From Trichosporon coremiiforme (taxonomy: Eukaryota > Basidiomycota > Tremellomycetes > Trichosporonales > Trichosporonaceae), in contig BCJJ01000083.1 in the NCBI GenBank assembly GCA_039545355.1, forward strand, positions 1 to 28,089: 28,089 nt of DNA, in the 5' to 3' direction. Shown here piece after piece: positions 1-9,899 of this stretch. The number at the start of each line of letters is the position of its first letter. Position 1 is the first letter of the stretch. Below the pieces are notes generated by a model, which saw only the letters and a program-made list of their open reading frames with translations, did not search any database and was not told where the DNA came from. The position numbers and the translations under genes are program-made.

Positions 1-6
1 CATGAG

Positions 7-252
7 TTATGGATCAGAACATGAGCCACGGCGAGGTTGACGATGACGGGACCGTGCGCATCCGTTCGACTTAACCTGTGACCCTAGTTTAGGCGTTCCA
101 GACTCTACGTCGTGCCCCATTCCGACATTAGTGTGGCGATTATAAACGATGTTTTCAGTCTCGAGCTCCAGGTTGTCCGAGTCGGGCCGGTCGGGGGGCG
201 CCGTGTGCGTGAAGGCTGGCTTGCCGGTGACGTTGTTCACGCCCTTTGACAC
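7..252 (-). other. Open frame, possible C-terminal exon of the upstream membrane protein
   Basis: A minus-strand frame stays open to a stop at 7 and looks coding: it has PAFTHTAPPDRPDSDNLELE followed by a polar, acidic stretch and no hydrophobic segments. It continues in frame upstream to about 276 before meeting a TGA. It could be the cytosolic tail of the disrupted membrane protein at 439-1551, joined through an intron in 276-439. No clean splice pair was found, so the link is inference. Confidence 0.25.
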
Positions 253-438
253 AACGGTGAGACCTTCGGGACCGACAGTTCCTCAAACTTCCGTCCAAGG
301 TACAGTATGTAATATAAGGCTGTATCCCATCCTTCTGACGTTTGAACCCCGCGTCGATGTCCACTCCCTGGATCCACTTCTCGGTCTCCCCGCCTGGCTA
401 ACCCTACTGACCATAACACTCGGCCAAGCGCAAACCGC

Positions 439-1551
439 CTACTCGAACCGGACAGCAGCAAGCTCGATACTCCCGCTCGCACGCTTGTTGACGCTGTCGG
501 CATGGGCGAGGGTCTCGGAGTCCGTCTCAGACTGTCTAGCTCGACGAGCGACGAGAGCTGGGCGCAAGTCCGCAAATGGCCGGTTCCAGAGGGCCCTGTC
601 GTGCGTCCCGCCCATCTGCAGCGTGCGAATGCGCTCGGCCAGGATCTCGGCCAGCATGAGCGCCATGGCCGTGATGACCAGTGCGAAGGTCACAATCGAA
701 AGTCTGCCGTCAGTGCGGTGTGCCGGGCACTCAGTCTCCTCCGTTGGAATGTCCTGCGCTCTGCGGGCTCCAACTATGCGGACCCCAGAGCGTATGCCCT
801 CCGACAGCGGGGCGGCCGGGCAGGACGCTGGAATGCAGCTGGCGTTCGGACCATCCCATCACAGGAGCCACCGGAGCCCGCTCCGGGACTGATTCTGCAT
901 GCGAAGGTCGAGGGACGTGACGACGGGCCGCACTCGTCTGTACTCGCGCAACATCATCGCCGTACGGCTCGAACCACTGGCTGGCCGCGACGCCCCACCA
1001 CGCCAGCGGCGCGATGCCGAGCAGGAAGAAGAAGGACAGCAGCGAGATCGACGCAGACGCGGTTCAGCGGGCTGCGCTTGTGCGTCACAAGAACGATGAA
1101 GCTGGGGTCAATGTCGGTGAAGGGGGGCGAGGCGGAGCGCCTCAGCGTGGCGCGGGCAGTGGCACTGTGATATGCCACACGGTCCTCACGGCCCAAGTGG
1201 GTGAACGAGTGGAACGAGCGGAGAGAGGCGGAGTGCTCTGAAGCGGAGCGCAAGCGGGGTGGGAACAGTGGCGGCTCACTAGTAACAAGCATACGCGGCC
1301 AGGAGCGCAGCCCACACGGCGGCCATGATCAGCTGCTGCCAGCCGGGACAGTACTCTTCACTTTTGACGCCCCGCTGCCGCACGCGGCTGACTGCTATGC
1401 CGGCGATGGAGGTCCGGAGCGCACCCAACGCCACGAGAGCGAGCACGCCGTACACCCATACCTGGGGGCGTGTGGTGAGCGCCTGGAGGGGTCGGCGGTC
1501 GGCATCGCACTGGGAGTGGGCGTGGAGGACGCGGCGGGGGCGCGAGGGCAA
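439..1551 (-). pseudogene. Disrupted multi-pass membrane protein gene
   Basis: Reading the minus strand, four hydrophobic helices appear in order: VWVYGVLALVALGAL, LIMAAVWAALLAAYA, SLLSFFFLLGIAPLAWW and IVTFALVITAMALMLAEIL, the last followed by a charged tail ending at the stop near 439. They are coding-like but do not share one frame. The first helix has no in-frame ATG upstream; a nearby ATG (MPTADPS, about 1506) is one frame off. Between the DPSFIVLVTHKRSPLN segment and the third helix the frame changes within about 10 nt, with no room for an intron and a TGA just upstream in the new frame. A further change follows the helix-3 end at WFEPYGDD. A 5' splice site (GTGAGC, 1281) and a CAG acceptor near 1166 could join helix 2 to the next segment. 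Since other genes here model cleanly, decay is likelier than error. I do not recognise the family. A conventional gene with unseen introns remains possible. Confidence 0.45.
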
Positions 1552-1718
1552 TGAATCGCGAAGCTCGGAAGAGCGGATTGCCAGCGAAGCTGGGCACTTG
1601 GAAGGTGATGCTCGACGGTGGCGAGTAACGAGTCGACGGGAGTAGGGGCGTATGGAGTCAAGCTTAAGTGAGCAGGATGTAAATTGTAAGTGATGGTGTC
1701 AGAAGGGCATGCCTTCAT

Positions 1719-3345
1719 ATATCAAGGATCAGCGGATCAAGGCTGTGCCCAGGTGTGGCTGATCAGCTGATCATACGGCGTCGACCGAGCAGACCGTGCC
1801 AAGCCATGGTGGCTGTGGAGAGACACATGTCCACCTCTCGGCGCATGACGAATGGAGGGGGCAGTGTGCAGCCTTCCTTGGGTCTCCCGCCACTTCTCCC
1901 CCCCCCACTCGCCCGCACGCATCGGGTGCCGACAGCTTTCGTCTTGCGCTCTTGCGCGTCTTGTGCCGTTCCGAGTGCTACGAGACTGCGGACAGTCAAC
2001 AGCTCCACAAACCCACAAACAAGAATCGGTCTAATCGACCCGTTTCAGATAAGGTTACGTGCTTCTTGCGCAGCGTTTCGGATCCGATAACACAGACACG
2101 TGAGAAAATATGCCTTGGCACTCACGTGATCCTCTGTCATCACGTAAGACAGCAGATCGGTATTGACATGAAGAGCCCTGGGCGAACTGAGAGGACGGAT
2201 AGCAATTGGACTTGAAAAAGGCGAGAGAAGTAGAGTATAGGACCAAGACGCAGGGCACGGAGCTGTGGGACTGCTGCGGAACGGGTGCGTCATCGCGCGG
2301 CGCTACGAGTGTCGATGACGCAGTGGCACCCGGTTCGCTGTTGACTTGTCTGGGCTGTATGGCCACCTGAGCCAGCAGAATGAAATCAAGCAAGCCGAGG
2401 TTTTGTCCTGTCCTGAAGCGGCGCGACGAAGGCGTCGACGAAGCGAGAAGGTCGACGAGAGTGGAGGCGCAGAGGTGGAGGTCGAGCACAGACCGGAGTG
2501 TGAGCCGAAAGCTCCCGCTCCCCCGCGCCCCCACCCCCACCCTGTCCACGTTTTGAAGCCCGATCGTCCTTTGCTCCCTGCGCTGCTGTCAGCGTCGTCA
2601 CGTCGGCGCATCGTCGGCGCGTCGGCGTTCCCCGCACACCGCTCGTCTCGTCTCGATAAGAGCAAACGTCGGAAGGCGTTTCCTCGCTCCGATACGCCGG
2701 CCCCGTCGTCTCCGTTGTCACGTCTTTGCATAGGCTATATCCGGCCTGTTACGACGCCGGCGATGCGATGACCCAAAGGACAAGGATGCCGAATAGTCAG
2801 CACGGTCTACGAGTCAATCTGGGTGCCTTGTGATCAGATTGAGAGGTGAATGACGCTGGGCGCGTCAGCGGCGGGGAACCTGGCAACCCTGCGATTCGTG
2901 CATTCTTGGAATGGCCGTCCAGGGTCCACCGCACAGATTAAGATTAGCGGGTCGCGATTGTGCATACACCGATACTGCTCTTAGCGAGCTCCAGCTTTTC
3001 GGTCGCCGGTTCAGAGGTGCAAATCCGCATAACGTAATATGTACATGGGTTGAATGAGTGCTATGATATGCGATGCTTTTACAATGGGCGGGGCGGGCGT
3101 GATGAGACGCAACCGATGCTTGAGTGTCCAAGTTCTGAGTGTTTTGATGATGTATGCGGAGTCTAGAAGTGTGTGCGATGCGGGGTTTGGGATTATGTGA
3201 TTTGTGTGGATTTGTGTGAATGCAATGGGAGAGATGATCGAAAAACCAAGGTACGAGAGAGGTACGAACGAGGCCGAAAAAGTTCGAGCTTACGCGCGAT
3301 TGCGTGTTTACGTGCGGTGCTGGAGCGTGGGATGGGGGCAGTTGG
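1719..3345. other. Intergenic, no supported gene
   Basis: Several open frames of 80-160 codons occur on both strands, but they overlap each other, have random-looking composition and carry no motif or convincing splice pattern. The part next to 3346 is the presumed 3' flank of the Pro/Gln-rich gene. There is a C-rich stretch around 1894-1912 and a GC-rich, repeat-poor block at 2400-2760. I saw no tRNA-like B box. Confidence 0.6.
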
Positions 3346-4290
3346 CTATGGGTACTGCTCGCCGGCAATGATCTGCTGCTGCTGCTGCAGTTGGTGCTGG
3401 TGAACGGGCCACTGCGTACCGCCGGCGAAGTACTGCTGCTGCAGCATCGGGTCGGCGAATGTTTGTGGCCGCGGGCTGGGGTACGCCGACGAGGTCTGCA
3501 GGGTTGAGCTCGGCTGTTGCTGGTACTGCATGTACTGCGGGCTCGCAACTGGCGACGGGTACGCGTAACCGTCCATCTGGCACGGAGAGGGGGTTTGCGG
3601 GATGTCCTGAACAGCAGGCTGGCGCGGCGCCGGCCACACGTCTGGCATCGGTGAGTGCGGGACACCTGTCGGCTGCGGGCGAATCGTGGCATCGAGCGCA
3701 GAAGAGAACTCATAGTTGTAGTCGTCGTGGTTGTAGAACGAAGTCCCCGTGGACGTGCGCGACAGCGATGGGCGCGAGGAGTGGAAGGTTGCGGGCGGGG
3801 CAGGCGACGGGGACAAGGTGTGGGCGAGGGGAGGGGTGGGGGGCTGCTGCTGGAACTGTTCGTAGTTGACCGGCTGGATGTAGGCGGCCGCGATCTGCGG
3901 CTGGATGTGTGACACATCCACCGGCGAGATCGGGTGTGCGGTCTGGGGGTAGGACATCTCCTCGGAGACCTCTGGGACGGGCGAAGGGAACAAGTTCATG
4001 ACGGACCCTCGTGCACGGCCCGCGCGTTGCCTGGATGATCGACTGGCGCCGCCACCAGGGACGAGAGCGGCAGCGATCCGCGCGCCAGTTGCAGCGGATA
4101 GAGACGCAGCACGGCGCTCGTTCCACGCGGCATACTCGACGTGCGTCAGGACTGGTTGCGACTGCTGGCGTTCCATCCCGAAGCTGCGGGGAGGCGACAT
4201 GCGCTGGCGACGAGGGAACGTCGAGGAGCGAGCCGACACATCAGTGTCGACAGAGTCGGGGATGAGGTCGAAGGCGAGCTCATAAGTCAT
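3346..4290 (-). CDS. Pro/Gln/Ser-rich hypothetical protein, 314 aa
   Basis: A single uninterrupted exon of 314 codons, from ATG at 4290 to TAG at 3346-3348. The N-terminal third is mixed and charged (MTYELAFDLIPDSVDTDVSA; then a segment with MSPPRSFGMERQQ and VEYAAWNERRAA) and is the part most likely to be conserved. The rest is low complexity: Pro, Gln, Ser and Tyr dominate, with QFQQQPPTPP, YMQYQQQPS, and a C-terminal HQHQLQQQQQ tract encoded by a CTG/CAG run at 3369-3390. There are no membrane segments, signal peptide or zinc motif. Such disordered Q/P-rich proteins in fungi are often transcriptional regulators or prion-like RNA-binding scaffolds, but no domain here proves that. The strand upstream of the ATG is C/T-rich for about 300 nt, as in many fungal promoters. 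A longer open frame of 350 codons overlaps in another minus-strand frame; its Arg/Ser/Pro composition marks it as a shadow. Confidence 0.8.
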   Translation of the reverse strand: MTYELAFDLIPDSVDTDVSARSSTFPRRQRMSPPRSFGMERQQSQPVLTHVEYAAWNERRAASLSAATGARIAAALVPGGGASRSSRQRAGRARGSVMNLFPSPVPEVSEEMSYPQTAHPISPVDVSHIQPQIAAAYIQPVNYEQFQQQPPTPPLAHTLSPSPAPPATFHSSRPSLSRTSTGTSFYNHDDYNYEFSSALDATIRPQPTGVPHSPMPDVWPAPRQPAVQDIPQTPSPCQMDGYAYPSPVASPQYMQYQQQPSSTLQTSSAYPSPRPQTFADPMLQQQYFAGGTQWPVHQHQLQQQQQIIAGEQYP

Positions 4291-4860
4291 GGTTGCTGAC
4301 TCTTTTGGGTGTGGGGCGAAGGAAAGGAAGTAATGGTGAGAAGTGAGATTGGGAGGGTGATGCCGCGGGGGAGGACAGACAGCAATGTGGAGAAGCTGGG
4401 GTGGGCTGGGGTCGACTGCCCTTTTGGTGGGTTCGGTGTGTCGAACTAGTAGGAGGGCTTAAGTTGGGGAAGGTAATGAATGGTGAGGGGAATGGGACAA
4501 GGTCACTAGGGAATCCAGTCGAGGATAGATATAGATATCTGTGACGGAGTGATCGGAGGAAAGATGGCGAGAATGATGGATCGACTGGGGGGAACAATGT
4601 GCTACGAGTCGGTCGGAAGTGAAATCGTAACCGGCGCCGACATGGCGACTTGGCTGGAGGCGTGGAGGCGTGCCGCGTGCCATGGCTGGGTGGTTGCTTG
4701 GCAGGATCCTGAGGTTGGCTGACGCGAGGAGATTAGAGTTGAGACCGAGTAACCGCGTAAAAGTCCCCGTGCGAAATCACTCTCAGCGGCGAGTGAATGC
4801 ATCCAAGCCCGAGTAACGACAGCGGGCTGCACCCACCCATCTCCTGTTGTGCCGAATCGT

Positions 4861-4914
4861 GTGCCGTGCGTGCTGTGCATGCCGCGCCTGCCGTTCATGC
4901 CGTTTATGCTGTCA
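4861..4914. repeat. Degenerate 9-bp tandem repeat, six units
   Basis: Six consecutive 9-mers can be lined up: GTGCCGTGC, GTGCTGTGC, ATGCCGCGC, CTGCCGTTC, ATGCCGTTT, ATGCTGTCA. The core TGCYG is kept in every unit. It lies in non-coding sequence. Confidence 0.6.
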
Positions 4915-5273
4915 GGCGAGCAGAGGAGCAGGCAAGCTGCGTACTGCGTGCTGCGGAACTCGCAAAAAATGCTGGTAAAGTTGCCGATCACATTCAGCAT
5001 TCTTGGCCATGAGTCATGCAATGCCGCGCATGACGGGAGTGTGGAATTCCGACACGATTCCTGGTGTATATGCATCCAGTGCCTTGGAACGAGTAATAAG
5101 AGTTGTCACTCCGCGCTGTTCCTAACCATCTCCGCGAGCCGGTGAATGGAGACTGCAAGGTACGACGTGCGCGGGTGTACCTTTTGCTCAGTGTTGAGTC
5201 GCCGAAAATCTGTCCCCGCAGTGTACAGCCAGACCGAGCGACGGCGACGCAGTACCAGATTGCACTACGCATG

Positions 5274-5300
5274 CAGATCAGATCAGATCAGCCAGATCAG
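5274..5300. repeat. GATCA short tandem repeat
   Basis: Three direct GATCA copies follow CA, then a GCCA interruption and a fourth GATCA. It is a 5-bp microsatellite in the gene-poor interval. Confidence 0.7.
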
Positions 5301-6527
5301 TTCCCTCGGCCAGGCGCGCCAATGCTCGACAGGAAGCGCCAGGTCGATCCTACATCTTGTAAGCAGCGCAGCACGCCGGTCCAATCGCGTTCAGAGGATC
5401 GACGGGGGCGTCGGGATTACATCGTCAGGTGGCGTTCCGAGCCCAGTCCCTGGCGCCACCAGGAAAGGACGCTGGAGCTCGACCAAAGGAAGAGGACAGT
5501 CACTCACCGCCCTGCGAAGCTGTGAGACGCCGTACGACGCCATGCAGCGCCTTGGCGTCGCGATATCCTGACATACCTGAGGACCTGTAATTAACACTCA
5601 GTTTATCTCCTCTTCAGTGCGAACTGTAATGTCCCGTCCGCCCCACGCAACAGCACGCACAGCTGTTCGCTAGCAGCTTCGTCGTTAGTCACCATCAATC
5701 ACAGCCAGTCGCGAGCCCCGAGGCCAAGCACACCGGGGCCGTCTTAGTCAAGAGTGTGACCCAGGAGCTGGCACTGGGACGGCCGCTCCGTTAGCGCCGT
5801 TTCACCATCCTTATGTCTCCGTATGTTGTCATGCGATGCCACACTACCACATTCGATGACCACCTTCTCCGCTTCCGATGGAAACACCAAACCACATTCC
5901 GGCGAGGGCAACCAGAGTGATTCCGGTTCCAAGGACTTCGGCACGGGACCAGTAATCAACTCCAAGAGTGCCGGCGTGGTCAGAGCAATGCCCGGCCAGT
6001 GGATGTTGTGTTGATTGCATACTGCCTGCGCTCGATATGCAGGTGTAGTGAATCGCGTGCTGCGGTATGCTGACTCGAAGCGCGCAATCAGGCGATCAGG
6101 CGTTTCCTATCCCGACGTAGCCCCGAACGACGTGCCGATCGGCGCGAACGGCGCGACCGGAGCGAGCAGGTCCCGGCCCAAAAGCCAGAGTCTCCACCAT
6201 CGAAGTACGGGGTGCCGAGACACGACCTGCTCGGCGAGAGCGCGCGAGTCCAGACCTGCTCGATCTCGAGCTCCAAAAGAGCACACTGAATGAAAGTCAG
6301 CAAGCCACCGCCATCATGTTTGCATTCATTCATTCCGCTCTATGAGCTGCGTCGCTCTCCGGCAGCACATCGGCAGATAGCGTCGATGTCACTGGGTCCT
6401 TGGGCCGCTCAGAGTGCCTGGTGAGCAGACGCCGGTCCTCTTGCTTCTGAGATGGAGAGCATGGGCAGAGGTATGTCATAGCCCCCGAGGGACAGAGCTA
6501 GGGTAAGCTCATCTCGGGTTCGCGTTT

Positions 6528-6548
6528 CCTGGGTTCTGGGTCCTGGGT
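6528..6548. repeat. Heptamer triplet, unit CCTGGGT
   Basis: Three 7-bp units in a row: CCTGGGT, TCTGGGT, CCTGGGT, followed by the diverged CCGGAGT. It belongs with four other 7-bp triplets in this window. Confidence 0.7.
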
Positions 6549-6652
6549 CCGGAGTCGCAATTTCTCTGCTTCCGCGCAGCAAAAGAACAGGTCAATTCGG
6601 TTCGGACTGTTGCTTCCGTATATCCTTTTGCATCCTTGTGCATCCTCGCTCT

Positions 6653-6673
6653 GCAAGCTGCAGGCTGTAAGCT
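6653..6673. repeat. Heptamer triplet, unit GCARGCT
   Basis: Three 7-bp units: GCAAGCT, GCAGGCT, GTAAGCT, followed by GCAAAAA. Just upstream, 6621-6650 holds a looser 10-bp pattern of ATCCTTTTGC, ATCCTTGTGC and ATCCTCGCTC. Confidence 0.65.
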
Positions 6674-7399
6674 GCAAAAAGCAAGAATGCCCAGGCCACG
6701 CGCGCCCAAGGCTCCTCGGACCGCTCTTCTCGGGCACAGTGCAGGAACTCCAGACCACGCTGCAATCCACCCAGAAGAGTGGGATCCAGCTTTACTTCCT
6801 GCAGGAAGCGCAAACCTTATTCCCACTTTTATTGCACTCTGACCGCGTTAAGCACTTTGGTGCGGGTCGGATCGTGCGCTTACCCGCCCGAGCTTTGCGT
6901 CATGCCAGCGTGTGGGAACCGGGTGCACCGCCATTTGCTAAAAGTTGAGGGAAAAACTCACCGTGCCGCGTGCAACTCACCGCGCCTCGTGCATCGCACA
7001 ACGCGCTGCGCGGCTGCGCGCGTTGCAATTGCATCGCTCGCTCGGGATAGCTGGAGCATAGTCGTCGGCGGAGAGCGCCGCTCGAATGTGCCCCCGAGCA
7101 TAGGTGTGCCGAGCTGCCGACCGTGGTCCCACTCCATCGGAGGTGAGTCACTCGTGGTGATCGCCGGTGCGGCTTCCTGCCGCTCTCCGCTGCTGCACCG
7201 CGAGGCGCAGGAACATGCCGCTGCAACCGAAGGATGCGTGCGGAGGACGGGCTTGCCGGACCTTGTAATGCAACGTGCATGGGACGTGTTGGCAGGCACA
7301 CAAGTGCATGGGTTGAGAGGTTGGACAACGAGAGGAAATATCGAGAGGAGAAACGAAACCACTAAAAACACCTAAACTTCTGATATCTACTAAGTCCGG

Positions 7400-9502
7400 C
7401 TACAGCTTGGCGCGAGTTTCCTTTGCGCGCTCGGCCTCGGCACGCACGCGCAGGTCCTTGCGGAGGATCTTTCCCGACGGGCTCTTCGGAATGGCCTCAA
7501 TGACGATGCACCCCCCGCGGAGCTTCTTGTGATTCGCGACCTTGGACGCGACCCACGCGCTGACCTCGGCTTCGAGTTTGGCCTTGTCCGCTGGCGTGTT
7601 GAGGAGACCTGGCTTGGCGACAATGTACGCCCGGGGCAGCTCGGTTGCCTGGCTCTCCTCCCAGACACCGACGACGCCCGAGTCAACCACCTTGTCGTGC
7701 TGCAGCAGGAGCGCCTCGAGCTCGGCAGGTGGCACCTGGAAGCCCTTGTACTTGATGAGCTCCTTGACACGGTCGACGACCCTGGCATGTCAGCTCATGT
7801 CGGGGTGAAACATAGTGGGTGGTCGGCGCCGCCATCGCCGTGCGGTGGCTGAAACGGCGCTGTGGCGTCCTAGGCGTGTGGGGACGAACGCTGCCACAGA
7901 TAACCTACATTCCACAACTGGCCCCCACAGAACAATGCTTCTCCATTGTTCTCGGCGCACGTAGAAGGTGTTCAGGGGATACTCACTTGAGCCATCCGTC
8001 CGCCTCGCGGATCAGCACATCGCCCGTCTTGTACCACTCGCCGCTCATCGTGCCATCGGTCGCCTTCTGGTTCTTGAAATATCCCTTCATGACCGAAGGC
8101 GAGCGCACCCAAAGCTCACCGCGCTCTCCGATGCCCGCGTCGTCCTCGCCCTCGCCGCGCACGAGGCGCGCCTCGAACGTGGGGATAAGCGTTCCGACAT
8201 ATCCCGGGTGAGACGCGCTGTGCTCACTAGTCATAGTAGCTGGCGTAAGCGCTCGCCTTCGGGCGGACTATTATGCTACTCACTGATAACCGGCGACGTC
8301 TCAGTCATGCCGTAGCCCTGCGTGAGGGCGATGTGGGGGTGGATTTTGTTGAAAGCCTGGATCAACTCGCCGCTGAGAGGGGCAGCGCCGCTCATGAGTG
8401 TGCGCTGTTCGTTAGTTACCAGTCAGCACTGGGCAACTCACAAGAGATGACAGGTCGTAGTTCTTGACGTTCTGCGAGTGTAGCAGAACAATGAGAATGG
8501 GCGGGACGATGAGGCCGTGGGTGATCTTGAACTTCTGGATCGCGCTGAGGACGGGAATCTCGTCAAACTTGGGGAGGACAACGACGGGGACGCCGACGGT
8601 GAGGGGCTGCAGGAGTACGACGGTGAGTCCGTAGATGTGCGAGAAGGGGAGGATGCCGAGGACGGTGTCCTTTCCACTCTCGAGCGACTGGTACGCCTTG
8701 TTGACCGCCTGCAGCTGCGAGGTCATGTTGTAGTGCGTCGTCATGACGCCCTTGGGCAACCCCGTGGTTCCAGACGAGTAGCACAGCCAGGCCGTGTCGT
8801 GAATCTCGTCGCCCTTGGCCGTCGCGAACGGCACCGGCTGCGATGTCGCGATCACCTCGTCGATCGTCTTGTACTTGGATCCCTTGGGCTTCTGGTCCGG
8901 CGTGCAGAGGAGGACGACGCGGCTGGGGTCGAGCTTGTCCTCGATCTGCGACTGCGCCTCCTCGTACACCGGGAGCAGGACAGGATCGACGAACAGCAGC
9001 TTCGAGCCCGAGTTGTTGATCTGGTACGCGATCTCCTTAGCGGCGCTGGCCGTCAGTACTCACGCCACCGTAAGGGTTCTCTGCCTTCCCCGCACACGGT
9101 CTGTGGGACCACCGGGGCCCTCCCCTCCGGTACCCGGGCCGGTGCCCACCACGCCCACCATGATACTCACTACGCAGCGTTCGCGGGACTGATGGTGACG
9201 CCGGCGGCCATGGCGCCGAACGCGGCGCGGGCCCAGTTGATCGAGTTCGGGCCCCAGATGCACACCGTGGAGCCCTTGCCCAGGCCAAACTTGCCAAGGG
9301 CGCCGGCGAGACGGAGCGCGCCATCCTTCAGCTGTCCACGCGTGAGCGCCTTGCCCGTGAAGCCATCGATGAAGGCGGGGAGTGAGTCGTCAAACTGCGG
9401 CAGAGGCGTCTGCCCCGCGCTGCCGATGAGGTACTGGATCAAGCTCGACTCGGGCAGCTCCGGCTCCGGGATGGTCGACTTCCAGATAATCTGCTTCGGC
9501 AT
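7400..9502 (-). CDS. 4CL-type acyl-CoA ligase with PTS1, 563 aa
   Basis: AMP-forming acyl/aryl-CoA ligase (4-coumarate-CoA ligase-like): it activates a carboxylic acid with ATP to an acyl-adenylate and then to a CoA thioester. Exons: 9502-9171, 9045-8442, 8404-8284, 8239-7987, 7781-7400; introns of 125, 37, 44 and 205 nt; the sum is 1692 nt in frame. Motifs in order: P-loop YSSGTTGLPKG (about 200-210), GYGMTETSP (342-350), WYKTGD (421-426), VDRVKELIKYKG hinge (439-450) and PSGKILRKD with the adenylation lysine at about 541. Length fits the family. The C-terminus is AKL, a canonical PTS1, so the enzyme is probably peroxisomal. Start chosen at MPKQIIWKST: an earlier in-frame ATG at 9586 adds only low-complexity leader and lacks conservation. 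The substrate cannot be read from the sequence; aromatic acids or medium/long-chain fatty acids are both possible. Confidence 0.93.
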
Positions 9503-9899
9503 CAGGAAACGAGTGTGTGCTAAAGTTGAATGATCGTAATGTGTGTATGTGTGGGCGGTGTTCGGGTTGTCTGTTGGTAGATTCAAATGACAAGATGAGT
9601 GGAGAGCTAAGAGGCAGAGCGGGAGGGAGAGCGTGCGTTCCCCACAAGTCTCACACCGTAGGTTAGTACCGAAATTCTTTGATCCGATCGTCCTTCGTGA
9701 TCAGGCTCAGTCGGTAATTTAATTGCCGAATACGTGCTAACTGGCACTCAATGCTGCACTGTCTCTGAGCACAACTTTTCGTTACTTATGCATATCGTAT
9801 TGGTACAGACGTTCAAGATCTTGGAAGGATACGGCTCCGGGCGTCGTATCTTGTCTCGGACACTTATCGATTATCTAGGGGGATTACTCGGTCCTCGGC
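9503..9899. other. Intergenic between acyl-CoA ligase and phosphoesterase genes
   Basis: 397 bp between two minus-strand genes. It holds the 5' leader and promoter of the ligase and the 3' flank of the phosphoesterase. It is more AT-rich than the genes. I see no TATA box I would stand behind. Confidence 0.6.

Larger units (their letters stand above)
4291..7399. other. Large gene-poor intergenic region
   Basis: About 3.1 kb without a gene I can support. The first 300 nt form the likely promoter of the Pro/Gln-rich gene. The last few hundred hold the 3' flank of the acyl-CoA ligase. In between are several repeat clusters (4861-4914, 5274-5300, 6528-6548, 6653-6673). The longest frame, 4602-5075 minus (157 codons), has random composition. 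Nothing resembles a tRNA, snoRNA or transposon end. Confidence 0.6.

Noticed and set aside
149..892. 247-codon plus-strand open frame
   Set aside because: It is antisense to the membrane-protein remnant, lacks motifs and has shadow-like composition.
2865..3917. 350-codon minus-strand open frame overlapping the Pro/Gln-rich gene
   Set aside because: It is longer than the accepted gene but its Arg/Ser/Pro/Thr composition is that of an out-of-frame shadow, and it runs 480 nt beyond the real stop without any motif.
4602..5075. 157-codon minus-strand frame in the gene-poor region
   Set aside because: It has random-looking composition with many Cys, His and Ser, no domain or splice sites, and overlaps a 9-bp repeat.
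8517..9533. 338-codon plus-strand frame
   Set aside because: It is antisense to the acyl-CoA ligase exons; the GC-rich coding strand produces a long open complement.
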